A stretch of 64,000 nucleotides of DNA from SZUA-309 sp965230005 (lineage in GTDB: Bacteria > Pseudomonadota > Gammaproteobacteria > Pseudomonadales > Azotimanducaceae): assembly GCA_965230005.1 (NCBI GenBank), contig OZ245934.1, positions 1-64,000 on the forward strand. The letters are read 5' to 3'. The position numbers were made by a program, and so were the translations under genes. The notes beneath the pieces are model-generated. The model had not been told where the DNA came from. It did no database searches and was given only the letters and a program-made list of their open reading frames with translations. Of the stretch, positions 43,727 through 52,563 are shown one piece after another. The first letter of the stretch is position 1, and each line of letters begins with the position of its first letter.

Positions 43727-44748
43727 CAGAGTATGGCCTCCGCTTGGAAGTTCAGCAGCGCATCCCGGGCTGCGGGGAAGTTACGCAGGATGTAGTTGCG
43801 ATTGTTTGGAAACTGGTCGGCCCGCCAGCCGGTGACGAGTACGGTGGTTGCAAGGCGGCAGCGGATCAGCAGAGGGAGCAATGATTTCTCCAGCGCGGTC
43901 AGCGGCGCCAGCGTTTCATAGCCGGCGATGAATTGAGCTGCGCCGTTCGACTTGCCGGGTCCTGAACCAAGGCGGTAGCTGGCTGCCACGGCAACGTCGA
44001 AGATTCTCGGAGCCTTGACGATGTCGCCGAAGTCGATGAGACCAGTAATGCGTTGTGGATCTTGCGGATCAACGAGAACGTTGGAATCGTTTAGATCGTT
44101 ATAGATCACCTGCCTGGGCAAGCTCTGCAGAAGCTGCAGCTGAGTCTGGTAATCCGACAGGCAGGCTTCGAGATGCGAATGCAGTGCCGACTCCGTGATG
44201 TGCGGGAGCAGTCGGTCCAGTGCGCTGAAGTGCGAGAGATCCCAGAAAATCCGGTGGCCGGCCGCGGGATGGTCGTAGTTCTCGAGCGCGAGGGTAACCG
44301 CGGCGAGCAGCGCGCCCAGCTCGCGATCTAAGGTGGGTCTTACGGCCACGGACTTGAGCGCCACCCCCGGCACACACTCGAGTAGACGCACGCTCAGCCT
44401 GACTCCACCAGCGTCGATCTGCTGGATCCAGCCTCCCTTTGTCGCCGGCAGGAATGCGGCCAGAGGAAGGTTCGAGTCAGTGGCCAGCGCGTGCATGACG
44501 GCACCGGTCTGGAACTCTGTAACGGCCGGTTTTTCGGCGGCGTTGCTGACTTTGAGAACGAACTGTGCGCTATCGGTCTTCAGCAGAAAGTTCTGATCCC
44601 GCTCGCTTGTCAATGGAGTCGCTCTCCCTTGCTGGCCGAAATGCCTGGCAGCAATCAGCTCTGCGTCTGCCGTTGCCAGGGCTGGGGCCGGATGGGTGAG
44701 CAACGCGAAGGCATCTTCGTAGCCCGTCTGGTCGAATCGAGCGTTCAC
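43726..44748 (-). CDS. APH-fold kinase, hydroxylysine-kinase-like
   Basis: About 340 residues. The start is a GTG at 44748, 4 bp after the MFS stop, with weak ribosome site. GTG codons upstream are inside the MFS gene. The catalytic motif YNDLNDSN keeps the Asp and Asn, but Tyr stands where His usually precedes the loop. IDFGDIVKAP is the metal-binding DFG-like motif. The N-lobe shows LLKTDSAQFVLKVSN with its nucleotide Lys. The pairing with a phospho-lyase-like class III enzyme matches the human HYKK/PHYKPL pathway and bacterial kinase-lyase fusions. A small hydroxylated amine is a likely substrate (inference). Confidence 0.82.
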   Translation of the reverse strand: MNARFDQTGYEDAFALLTHPAPALATADAELIAARHFGQQGRATPLTSERDQNFLLKTDSAQFVLKVSNAAEKPAVTEFQTGAVMHALATDSNLPLAAFLPATKGGWIQQIDAGGVRLSVRLLECVPGVALKSVAVRPTLDRELGALLAAVTLALENYDHPAAGHRIFWDLSHFSALDRLLPHITESALHSHLEACLSDYQTQLQLLQSLPRQVIYNDLNDSNVLVDPQDPQRITGLIDFGDIVKAPRIFDVAVAASYRLGSGPGKSNGAAQFIAGYETLAPLTALEKSLLPLLIRCRLATTVLVTGWRADQFPNNRNYILRNFPAARDALLNFQAEAIL

Positions 44749-44752
44749 AATG

Positions 44753-45961
44753 TCACGCCAGGTCAGCGCCGCGATCACCGGCGGTTCGCATGCCGCTCGC
44801 AAGCGGCAGCAGCACGGCGGCGAGACCAACGGTTACCGCGCCGAAGGCAAGCACGGCGCCATACCCCCCGGCGTCCGCAAGAAATCCGGCGATGCCAGGG
44901 CCGAACATGGCGCCGATACCCACCGCCGGGACAGAGAAGATCACGTAGCGGCCGTTGCTATCGAGTCGAGCAACCTCCGAGACAGCGAAAGCGATCCCCA
45001 GTCCGACCGAGTACGTGACGATGCTGGCGCCGATCGCGTAGGGCCAGAAACCCTGGCCATTGGCGATCGCGAGCGCACCGACGAAGAACAGCGCACAAGC
45101 GGCAATGAATGGCGGGACATTCCCGAGGCGGTCTCCCAGCAGCGCGGCGGTGAGTGATCCCAGCACCGCACACACGAGCGTTATCGAGAGAAGGGAAGCC
45201 AGGGCCTGGGGAGGAAAACCGGCATTGGCTCCCATACGTTCAACGAACGCCCATACCGTTGTCTGACCGGCGAAAAAAAGGCCTGCCGCGAGGAGGGCTG
45301 TTAGGGTCGCTGCGGCGTTGGTGTTCCCGGGTACTTCTGTGTTCGGCAGGTTGCCTGTGCCGGCGTCATTCGACATCCCGGCAATCCTGCCGGTCACGAG
45401 CAGACACAAAGGGCTCAGCAGCAGCACGGCAATGACGATCCCGGCGACCAGACCGGGATAACCGTGGCTTTGGATCAGGGTCCCGGGCAGGATCAGCACC
45501 AGCAGCGTGCCGACGATTGCCTCCAGGGTGATTTTCGCGCCGAACCAGCGCGTTGCCTGCGGCGTTTCGCCTATGATCGCCGCCGCCATCCCGTAGAGCA
45601 CGCTGAAAGCTCCACCGGCGAAGGCGGTGAGCAACAACATGAGTGGCAACGCCCGATCTATACTGAGTGCCAGGCAGACACTGCCGGTGGCGATCGCCAT
45701 TAGCGCGAGATGCCGCGCGGAAACCCGGTGCATCCAGAAGTACGCTGACGCGGAAACCAGATTGAAGCCGAAGAAGAAACTGGCTCCGAGGAGTCCGATG
45801 GCCGTATCACCGAGCCCGAGATCGTCCTGGGCAACACCAAGGGTCAGCGGCAACAGGTTGTAGAAGATAGCGCCCGCAGCAGCCAAGGCGAGCGCCGCAG
45901 TAAGTCTCGCGCGACTGATGGTGCCTATGGCGGCTTGGTAGTGCGCATCGGTTGCAGCCAT
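44753..45961 (-). CDS. MFS transporter (12 helices)
   Basis: A 402-residue major facilitator. The start is taken as the ATG at 45961 (MAATDAHYQ), with a GTG at 45991 as alternative. Twelve hydrophobic segments are visible, with the cytoplasmic-loop element LGASFFFGFNLVSASAYFWMHR. It lacks the sugar-family signatures and is unlike the MelB-type MFS at 26.4 kb. First gene of the minus-strand operon MFS-kinase-phospho-lyase, downstream of regulatory box A. Import of the amine or acid substrate is inferred from the operon. Confidence 0.88.
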   Translation of the reverse strand: MAATDAHYQAAIGTISRARLTAALALAAAGAIFYNLLPLTLGVAQDDLGLGDTAIGLLGASFFFGFNLVSASAYFWMHRVSARHLALMAIATGSVCLALSIDRALPLMLLLTAFAGGAFSVLYGMAAAIIGETPQATRWFGAKITLEAIVGTLLVLILPGTLIQSHGYPGLVAGIVIAVLLLSPLCLLVTGRIAGMSNDAGTGNLPNTEVPGNTNAAATLTALLAAGLFFAGQTTVWAFVERMGANAGFPPQALASLLSITLVCAVLGSLTAALLGDRLGNVPPFIAACALFFVGALAIANGQGFWPYAIGASIVTYSVGLGIAFAVSEVARLDSNGRYVIFSVPAVGIGAMFGPGIAGFLADAGGYGAVLAFGAVTVGLAAVLLPLASGMRTAGDRGADLA

Positions 45962-46016
45962 GGTTCTGCTAAAGCCTTCCTTCGAGTGCACACCCTAAGG
46001 GAGCCGACACCGACTG

Positions 46017-46046
46017 TTAATGATATTTCCGACCGGCCGCATGACA
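46017..46046 (-). promoter_or_regulatory. Box A: bipartite regulatory site upstream of the MFS-kinase-lyase operon
   Basis: On the minus strand, TGTCAT and, 21 bp further, TATCAT lie within GGTCGGAAATATCATTAA (46034-46017). The box ends 55 bp before the MFS ATG at 45961 and points toward it. Two half-sites exactly 21 bp apart on one strand is the usual layout for AraC/XylS activators. The TATCAT may also act as the -10 element. The same box occurs at 46126 (plus) and 53629 (plus). Confidence 0.72.
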
Positions 46047-46125
46047 TTTCTTCTCATCCATGCCGTCCCTTTCGGGCTACCAGGGCTGAGACCAAATCCT
46101 GGCAACGCAACGCTTAGTGCGCTTC

Positions 46126-46155
46126 TGTCATGAGTCGGGTCAGAAATGTCATTAC
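46126..46155 (+). promoter_or_regulatory. Box B: bipartite regulatory site upstream of the TonB-receptor operon
   Basis: TGTCAT at 46126-46131 and TGTCAT at 46147-46152 are 21 bp apart, the second inside GGGTCAGAAATGTCATTA (46137-46154). Box A, 79 bp away in the same intergenic region, has TGTCATG followed after 5 bases by GGTC, exactly as here. It ends 89 bp before the receptor ATG. Between box and gene, GCAGCCGG occurs twice (46195-46202, 46206-46213). The 283-bp region holds no other recognisable element. Confidence 0.7.
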
Positions 46156-46244
46156 GATCTTCTGGAGGCATTCCTAGAATCCCCATCGACCAAAGCAGCC
46201 GGCAGGCAGCCGGTGACAGACAATGAAGATCGAGGGGTTCTAAC

Positions 46245-48494
46245 ATGAGCAGAACACTGAAGCTGGTGCTGATCACGCTGATGCTCGCTACCGGCTGGCA
46301 GAGCGGCGTCGTTCATGCGGAAGAAGGTGTTATCGAGGAAATAGTCGTGACCGCGCAGAAGCGGGAACAGGCCATCACCGACGTCGCTGCCACCGTGGTG
46401 GCACTTACGGGGGAGGCACTGCGCTCGAACGGGATCGAGACTCCGAAGGATATTGCTTTCCTCGTGCCGAACGTTGACATCAAAGGCACTCAGGGCGACG
46501 TGAACCCGGCCGTTACGATACGTGGCGTGGGCATGAACAACTTCAATTCGAACAACAATCCGTCCGTCGGCATCTATATGGATGAAGTGTTTCTTTCTTC
46601 GCCGGCCCTGGTCGGTTTGGCCATGTTCGACGTGGAACGCTTAGAGGTGTTGAAAGGTCCTCAGGGCACGCTTTACGGGAGGAACGCCTCCGGTGGCGCC
46701 ATCAACATCCACAACGCCAAGCCCACTCGCGATACGAACGGTTTCCTTACCGCCCAGGCGGGAAACTACGAGTCTTTGCGTCTGGAAGGCGGGGTTGGCG
46801 GTGGGCTCGGAGAGAGTCTGGCCGGTCGCCTGTCGTTCCTGTACGACGAACAGGGCGAGAACTTCCATGATTACTTCAACGAAGACGATGGCAGTCGAGA
46901 GAACTTCAACGATTCGAAGACCTGGGGCCTTCGGGGCCAGGTCGGCAACGATGGCGACACTTTCTCCTGGAACCTCAGCCTCTCGCACCTTGATCAGGAT
47001 CTCGGTAACCAGCCTTTCACCTTTGTTGGCGGGGTCTATGACATTGCGGCGGGTCCCTATTCCTTTACGCCCTGTGCACAACCCCTCGACCCGGCGACCT
47101 GTGGTGACGTAACGACCTTCAGCGACACCACAGACAGCAATCCTTTCACCCACGTCTTTGAGAACGACAAGGTTGGCGATCTCAAGATCGATTCGCAGAT
47201 TAGCGGTCTGAACTTCAATTTCGACGTGGATATCGGCGAATTGACCCTCACCTCCATAACCGGTTATCTGACGCAGGATCGGGTTTATGGAGAGAATTTC
47301 TGGTCGACACCGAATGAACTCTTTGCGGTGGTTCACGATGAGGAGATCGAGCAGGTCTCCCAGGAGTTTCGCCTGACCGGGGGCAACGAGAGCGTTGGCT
47401 GGATGGCCGGACTCTTTTATTCCCGGGACGAGTTTGATTCAGTTAACGACGTACAGTCTCTCGATCTCGCCGGGATTCTGCTCGAGTCGAACCCGGTGTT
47501 CTGGACCATCGATCAGGAAACGGATGCCTGGGCGGCTTTCGGTAACCTCGACTGGTACATCTCCGATCAGTTCACGGCAACGTTAGGCTTGCGCTACACG
47601 GACGAGAAAACGCAATTCGCCGGTGGCACTTCGGGTGTCGCGCTCTTTGACGACGCGCTCGGCATTCCGGGCATCAGCGCTGGTGACGAGATTCCCTTCA
47701 CGTTCCTCGAAGACGAATTTAAGGATGACGAGGTAACCTACCGAATCGCGCTCGAATACCGCCCGACGGATGACAACCTCCTCTATGGTTCCTGGTCTAC
47801 CGGCTTTAAGAGCGGCGGCTTCTTCGGCGACTTCACGCTCGACAACGGAGAGCTCGAGCCTTATGACTCGGAGACGCTGGACGCGCTGGAACTCGGTTGG
47901 AAATCGACTTTTGCCGGCGGGCGAGCTCAGTTCAATCTGGCGGGTTTTTACTATGACTATCAGGATATCCAGACCTTTGTGCCGGCGAGCTTCGGCTTCA
48001 AGCTCGACAACATCGAAGGTGCTGATATCTACGGTCTGGACGCTGAGATCATTACCCGTCCGGTGCCGGGGCTTGATCTGCGCGCCGGCCTCGGCTTACT
48101 CGATAGCGAAACCAAGAGCGAAATCGAATCCCTCGACGGCAATGAGCTGCCGAACGCCGGTCAGGTACAGTGGACGCTTGGCGGTCGCTACGAGTTCCCT
48201 ATCAGCGACGGCTTCCTGCTGGCCCTCCAGGCCGACGCCAAGTACACGGATCGAATGTTCCGGGAAGCAACGAACAATCCACTGACCCGCACCGACGACT
48301 TCACCGTGGTCAATGCCCGGCTGTCGCTGCTGCCCAGCTCCGCCCGCTGGGATCTCTCGGCGTTTGTCTACAACGCGACTGATGAGGAGTACCTTCAGGA
48401 AGCGTTCTTTGCTGACCTCATTGGTGCCGTTGCTGGCCTGCCGGGTGCTCCCAGGACCTGGGGCCTGACTTACACCTACAATCTCGGTCAATGA
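46245..48494 (+). CDS. TonB-dependent receptor (FecA/sphingomonad-type)
   Basis: A 749-residue outer-membrane transporter. Signal peptide 1-25, then TonB-box-like IEEIVVTAQKREQ, the plug domain (NPAVTIRGVGMNNFNSN, LEVLKGPQGTLYGRNASGGAINI) and a barrel ending TYNLGQ. The NPSVGIYMDEVF segment and GPQGTLYGRN are typical of receptors in aromatic/terpenoid-degrading proteobacteria. The ATG follows GAGGGGTTC. It is the first gene of the operon receptor-VOC-VOC-SDR and is divergent from the MFS operon, with boxes A and B between. Confidence 0.95.
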   Translation: MSRTLKLVLITLMLATGWQSGVVHAEEGVIEEIVVTAQKREQAITDVAATVVALTGEALRSNGIETPKDIAFLVPNVDIKGTQGDVNPAVTIRGVGMNNFNSNNNPSVGIYMDEVFLSSPALVGLAMFDVERLEVLKGPQGTLYGRNASGGAINIHNAKPTRDTNGFLTAQAGNYESLRLEGGVGGGLGESLAGRLSFLYDEQGENFHDYFNEDDGSRENFNDSKTWGLRGQVGNDGDTFSWNLSLSHLDQDLGNQPFTFVGGVYDIAAGPYSFTPCAQPLDPATCGDVTTFSDTTDSNPFTHVFENDKVGDLKIDSQISGLNFNFDVDIGELTLTSITGYLTQDRVYGENFWSTPNELFAVVHDEEIEQVSQEFRLTGGNESVGWMAGLFYSRDEFDSVNDVQSLDLAGILLESNPVFWTIDQETDAWAAFGNLDWYISDQFTATLGLRYTDEKTQFAGGTSGVALFDDALGIPGISAGDEIPFTFLEDEFKDDEVTYRIALEYRPTDDNLLYGSWSTGFKSGGFFGDFTLDNGELEPYDSETLDALELGWKSTFAGGRAQFNLAGFYYDYQDIQTFVPASFGFKLDNIEGADIYGLDAEIITRPVPGLDLRAGLGLLDSETKSEIESLDGNELPNAGQVQWTLGGRYEFPISDGFLLALQADAKYTDRMFREATNNPLTRTDDFTVVNARLSLLPSSARWDLSAFVYNATDEEYLQEAFFADLIGAVAGLPGAPRTWGLTYTYNLGQ

Positions 48495-48510
48495 GTCGGA
48501 GTACCATGTC

Positions 48511-49404
48511 ATGAAGACCGCTCAGGAGCTTGCCTACACGTTGCACCATCTCTGCATCTACGATGACAAGCCCCGGGAAAACATCTGGCCGTACCTGCGC
48601 TGGCACCACGGCATTACCAACTACTTCACTGGCGATGTGTTTCACGTTACCGGCGAAGGGCACTCGGACTACACGTTCCTGGGCTGCGGAGGTCGCGCTT
48701 ACCAGATTCAGATCGAGGCGCCACCCTTTCAGTTCGAGTACGAGCGCCGCTGGTGGAAGGACCATGGCCATGGTTACAACCACATCTGCTGGGTGACGGC
48801 GGATGCCCGTGCTTCCATGGAACAGCTGCTGGCCAATGGTGCCACGGAGGTGATGCCTTTCGAGGAGTTTCCCACCTACGATGGTTTTGTGGTCCACGAC
48901 CCGGAAGGGCGTTGGGTGGAGATCATGGAATACACGGACGAGTACTTCCGGGTTCAGGAGTTCACCCATGCGCCTGCAGGTGAATGTGGCCTCGAGATCA
49001 TCGGCAATTCGGAAATCTGTGAGGATCTGGATGCCAGCGTCGGCTGGTATCAGGACGTGATGGGCATGCGGGTTCTGGAGGCGTTCGAGTCCGGTCATGA
49101 CCGAGTGATCTACATGACGGACAAGGACCATGACCCCGTAGCGCGCAACACGGTGTTCATCCTGCAGACTGCGCGCGAGGACTTCGAAGTCATCCGCCAG
49201 GCGGAACACGGTCCCTACATCAGCGCGATCGTCTATCAGGCGGCTGATGTGCAGCGGGCGTTCGATGACGCTCGCTGGGCGGGCATGAAGCCGCTCAGAG
49301 CGCCGGAACGCGACCCGGTAACAGGCGCAATCACGGGCTATCTGCAGGAGCCCTGCGGTGACAACGTGATCCTGCTGCGCGAGCCCTACAGACCGGCTGC
49401 CTGA
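48511..49404 (+). CDS. Two-domain VOC protein (extradiol dioxygenase-like)
   Basis: A 297-residue protein with two VOC domains, as in type I extradiol dioxygenases. Candidate metal ligands are His in TLHHLCIYDD (domain 1) and GYNHICWVTADA, and Glu in GRWVEIMEYTDEY. The second domain starts CGLEIIGNSEICEDLDASVGWY and ends DNVILLREP. A role in ring or C-C cleavage is possible, but the catalytic His/Tyr set of catechol dioxygenases is not clearly complete. An isomerase or lyase is the alternative. 16 bp after the receptor stop, 4 bp before the next VOC gene. Confidence 0.85.
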   Translation: MKTAQELAYTLHHLCIYDDKPRENIWPYLRWHHGITNYFTGDVFHVTGEGHSDYTFLGCGGRAYQIQIEAPPFQFEYERRWWKDHGHGYNHICWVTADARASMEQLLANGATEVMPFEEFPTYDGFVVHDPEGRWVEIMEYTDEYFRVQEFTHAPAGECGLEIIGNSEICEDLDASVGWYQDVMGMRVLEAFESGHDRVIYMTDKDHDPVARNTVFILQTAREDFEVIRQAEHGPYISAIVYQAADVQRAFDDARWAGMKPLRAPERDPVTGAITGYLQEPCGDNVILLREPYRPAA

Positions 49405-49408
49405 GACG

Positions 49409-49921
49409 ATGATTCTCGGTTTTGCCCATGCAGGTCTGGTCGTGCCTGATTTGTTGGCGGCGGAGACGTTCTATACCGCGATGTTCGGCTTCCGCCGGCT
49501 GTCGGAGACGGACTGGCGGGATACGCCTGCGGTGGATCGTGCGATCGGTCTCGAGGGCTCGGCTGCGAGGAGTGTGATGCTGGCAGGGCAGAACTGTTTC
49601 CTGGAACTGTTCGAATACCAGGCACCGGCCGCCTCACTGGCCGCGGAGAAAGGTTATGGCGCCCACGAGCCGGGAATCAGGCACCTGGCTTTTTTTGTCG
49701 ACGATGTCCGTGCCGAATACGACCGGTTGCTCGCCTTCGGCGGGGTGCGTTTGGGTGAGCCCATTGCCAACGCCGCGGGCAGGCTTGCCGTTTATGCCCG
49801 CGATCCTTTCGGTAATCTGATCGAGCTGTGCGAACCGCCCGACGACGAGGAGCGTCTCGAGCGTTTGCCGGGTGTTCGCATCGCAAAGGAACGGCCATCC
49901 GATGCGGAGCCCGCGTCATGA
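49409..49921 (+). CDS. VOC-fold protein
   Basis: A 170-residue single VOC domain. FAHAGLVVPDLLAAETFYTAMF opens the first module, IRHLAFFVDDVRAEYDRLLAFG the second, and DPFGNLIELCEPPDDEE closes it with the metal Glu. Candidate metal His residues are in AHAGLV and RHLAFF. The ATG at 49409 follows the stop of the previous gene by 4 bp, and its TGA overlaps the start of the SDR (ATGA at 49918). It probably works with the two-domain VOC enzyme on the compound brought in by the receptor. Confidence 0.85.
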   Translation: MILGFAHAGLVVPDLLAAETFYTAMFGFRRLSETDWRDTPAVDRAIGLEGSAARSVMLAGQNCFLELFEYQAPAASLAAEKGYGAHEPGIRHLAFFVDDVRAEYDRLLAFGGVRLGEPIANAAGRLAVYARDPFGNLIELCEPPDDEERLERLPGVRIAKERPSDAEPAS

Positions 49922-50700
49922 GTCACCCTCTCTTTGATCTCAGCGGTCGGCGAGCTCTCGTTACCGGTGGTGCGGCGGGTATCGGTTTTGCGGTGGCCGA
50001 GGCGTTGCGTGCGTGTCAGGCGGCTGTTGCGATTGCCGACATCAGTGATTGTTCGGCACCAGCGCAGGCCATTGGCGCAGCACCGATTCGGATGGACGTC
50101 AGCGATGGTGCGAACGTGCGTGAGGGACTGACCGAGGCGACTCGGGTACTCGGTGGACGGCTCGATCTGCTGGTGCTCAATGCCGGGGTTGGCGATGTAG
50201 GCCCAACACTCGAGGCATCGGAAGACGCCCTGATCGAGAAAGTGACCCGCATCAATCAGCTGGGCGTGCTCTATGGTCTGAAGCACGGACCGGCGTTGAT
50301 GAATGACGGAGGCTCTATCATCGCGACTGCCTCCATGGCGGCCCATATCTCGGTGCCGGGCAACGGCGTTTACGCCGCGACGAAGCGCGCGGTGACGAGT
50401 CTGGTGGAAACGGCCGCCATGGAACTCGGGCCGCGCGGTATCCGCGTGAACGACGTCTGCCCCGGCTACACAGACACCGCCATGGGCAGTGGTACGGAAG
50501 GACGACAGATCTGCGAAGCGTTCACCGCCCTCGGCCGCATGGCAACCGTTCAGGATCTGGTTGGCGTTTACCTCTTTCTTGCCGCCGATGCGAGCCGCTA
50601 TGTGACGGGCCAGTCGCTGAAAGTGGACGGCGGCTGGGACTGCGGTCCAACCGGAAAACTGCTGGAGCTGGTTACCGGTTCTGGCATCGCCCCGAGCTGA
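49918..50700 (+). CDS. SDR family oxidoreductase
   Basis: A 260-residue classical SDR. The start is the ATG at 49918, overlapping the VOC stop by 4 bp. A start at 49828 lies inside the VOC gene. TGGAAGIGFAVAEAL (cofactor loop), AIADISD (acidic residue, NAD preference), LNAGVGD, Ser in TASMAAHIS, YAATKRAVTSL and the RVNDVCPGYTDTAMG loop are complete. Last gene of the operon, convergent with the patatin gene 69 bp away. Confidence 0.93.
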   Translation: MSHPLFDLSGRRALVTGGAAGIGFAVAEALRACQAAVAIADISDCSAPAQAIGAAPIRMDVSDGANVREGLTEATRVLGGRLDLLVLNAGVGDVGPTLEASEDALIEKVTRINQLGVLYGLKHGPALMNDGGSIIATASMAAHISVPGNGVYAATKRAVTSLVETAAMELGPRGIRVNDVCPGYTDTAMGSGTEGRQICEAFTALGRMATVQDLVGVYLFLAADASRYVTGQSLKVDGGWDCGPTGKLLELVTGSGIAPS

Positions 50701-50769
50701 GGCTGCCGGTACCGTCTGGGCGCCGAGTCTCCATTGGTACGGATTCCAGCCTGCTGTCAGCGGAGCCGC

Positions 50770-51981
50770 TCAGTCCGAACTTTCGCCGGCAAGTACAGCG
50801 TCGAAGTCAGACCACGCCGCTCCGTTGAGAGCCAGCTCGTAACCCATCTCATAGAGGGCGGACATGAACGAAGGGTCGAACAGTTCGCTGTTTTCCAGTT
50901 CCGAGACAGAGTCCGGCAGCCAGGTGACCTTGACCGCCATTCCCTGATCTTCGGCAAGTCGACCCACGCGATACAGATCGCCGTGGCCCTGGCTCCTGAG
51001 CATCGCGCTCACCATCGCGGTGGTGATTGGCAGCGTTCGCGGTTGCAACGGTGCGTAGGGCGGGACGAGCTGTGAGTTGCGGATAAGGTAAGCGGTGGAG
51101 CCGCTGAGGTTGCGCGGCGCCTCATCGGGATTGGGTTCGGGAAGCAGGAACAGTTGACCGGTGATGCCGCCATCGACGTGCATTTCGTCATAGCGGTTGC
51201 CATCCGAGTGTTCGACCTGGATGTATATCGGCGACAGCGCACCGGGCATGGATGCGGAAGCCAGAATCACCGACTGGATGAGTGCCGTTGCTTCAGGATG
51301 GCCGGTTTCGGCGATTCGGGTGATGTTCCAGAGGACCGGACGAGCTGCGTCGAGATTGGTAGTGCCGATAATCAACGCCCGCCCGCGCCGGGACTCATCT
51401 GCCAGGCGAGCGACGAAGGCATCGGAGATGTACTCCTCGATGATCAGCTGGAGTGGTGAGAGGTCAGCGAGGCCATCGCCGCTCAGGGCGGAGATCAGTG
51501 GGAAGCGAATCCGTACAAGGTCCTTCGTGCTGTTGGTGGTGTAGAACATCTTCAGCATCTCATCGAACTCGGCGCCGAGAAACGCGAAGGGTGCGATCAG
51601 AGCCCCCGTCGAGATCCCCGTTACCAGATCAAACTCAGGGCGAGTGTTCGCGGCCGACCAGCCGTTCAAAACACCGGCGGCGTAAGCGCCGCGACTGCCC
51701 CCACCCGATATGCCGAGCATTGCCACGGAGGCGCTCTGTGCCTCAGCATCGCCGATTCCGGCCAACACCTGTTCCAGGGCCTGCGGCTCATCACCCCAGA
51801 CACGAAGGTTCGAAATCCCGAAGAGAGTCAGATCCTGATAAACATCGACGGGTGGCGGGTTGCGGGACTGGCCGGCGCAAGCCGTGAGTAGCAGACACGT
51901 GCCCAGCGCGACAACGGCGGCCCTCACAGTCCCTGCGCGTTGATCGCAAAACGACGCAAGGGCGTTTTTATTTTTTGTCAT
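50770..51981 (-). CDS. Patatin-like phospholipase (lipoprotein)
   Basis: A 403-residue patatin-fold serine hydrolase. The start is the ATG at 51981 (MTKNKNALAS), overlapping the DUF4136 stop by 14 bp. Upstream starts run antisense. Signal peptide with lipobox LLTAC (Cys about 35). Oxyanion loop GGGSRGAY, nucleophile GISTG (Ser about 124) and DGG as the dyad Asp. This family releases fatty acids from lipids. The lipoprotein form suggests work at the outer membrane. It is the last gene of AraC-DUF4136-patatin on the minus strand. Confidence 0.9.
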   Translation of the reverse strand: MTKNKNALASFCDQRAGTVRAAVVALGTCLLLTACAGQSRNPPPVDVYQDLTLFGISNLRVWGDEPQALEQVLAGIGDAEAQSASVAMLGISGGGSRGAYAAGVLNGWSAANTRPEFDLVTGISTGALIAPFAFLGAEFDEMLKMFYTTNSTKDLVRIRFPLISALSGDGLADLSPLQLIIEEYISDAFVARLADESRRGRALIIGTTNLDAARPVLWNITRIAETGHPEATALIQSVILASASMPGALSPIYIQVEHSDGNRYDEMHVDGGITGQLFLLPEPNPDEAPRNLSGSTAYLIRNSQLVPPYAPLQPRTLPITTAMVSAMLRSQGHGDLYRVGRLAEDQGMAVKVTWLPDSVSELENSELFDPSFMSALYEMGYELALNGAAWSDFDAVLAGESSD

Positions 51982-52531
51982 GGTTCGGTGGGAACGTTTT
52001 GAGAATTTCGGCAACGACATCCTGCACGGTCTCCTCGAGCTCAACTTCGTCTGCCATGGTCATTTCCCCGATGGCCCAGCCCATCCACTTCTTCTGAGCG
52101 CTCGCCTCTTCGAAGATGTCGATGGCGAGGCCAGCCTCAGTGCCACTCTGCAGGACAACCTGGGTTCCCCTGATGCGGCCCCAGTAGACGTGGTGATCAT
52201 AGGTGCCGGTGTACACGGCGGCGCTCAGCGTATCCCGGCTGCCAGCTGCGAATCCGATGACGAAATCTGCGTCGGCTTTGCTGGAGACATACTGGAAACC
52301 TTTTCGCGACAGCTGCTCTTTAGTGGCCTGCTTGAGGTAACCCTCGAGGGCAGGGTTGCCGTGGTCGACGGTCGTGAGCACCAGCGGATGATCGGAAATG
52401 AAGGCAAAGGTTCTGTAGCCGGTGAAGTCAGTATCGGGGTCGAAGTCGCTGTAGCTGATCGGATCGTTCCCGGCGCAGCCGATGGCGAGTGCTGAAAAAA
52501 GCAGGAAGAAGTACCTGGCCGTGCGCGCCAT
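51968..52531 (-). CDS. DUF4136 lipoprotein (intact)
   Basis: A 187-residue lipoprotein. The start is the ATG at 52531 (MARTARYFFL) behind CGGAGAAC. The lipobox is AIGC. SDFDPDTDFTGYRTFAF matches the DUF4136 core, and the C-terminus is an acidic helix ELEETVQDVVAEIL followed by FPPN. Function of the family is unknown. It is envelope-associated and often beside lipid or stress genes. It is a paralogue of the frameshifted protein at 18.5 kb, and its normal C-terminus is the main support for the frameshift call there. It lies between AraC and patatin genes. Confidence 0.85.
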   Translation of the reverse strand: MARTARYFFLLFSALAIGCAGNDPISYSDFDPDTDFTGYRTFAFISDHPLVLTTVDHGNPALEGYLKQATKEQLSRKGFQYVSSKADADFVIGFAAGSRDTLSAAVYTGTYDHHVYWGRIRGTQVVLQSGTEAGLAIDIFEEASAQKKWMGWAIGEMTMADEVELEETVQDVVAEILKTFPPNHDKK

Positions 52532-52563
52532 TGTTCTCCGTTCGCCTCTAGGTTGTTGCGGCT

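Noticed and set aside
50701..50769. Terminator between the convergent SDR and patatin genes
   Set aside because: Only the 6-bp palindrome GGTACC and no T-run; too weak to call.
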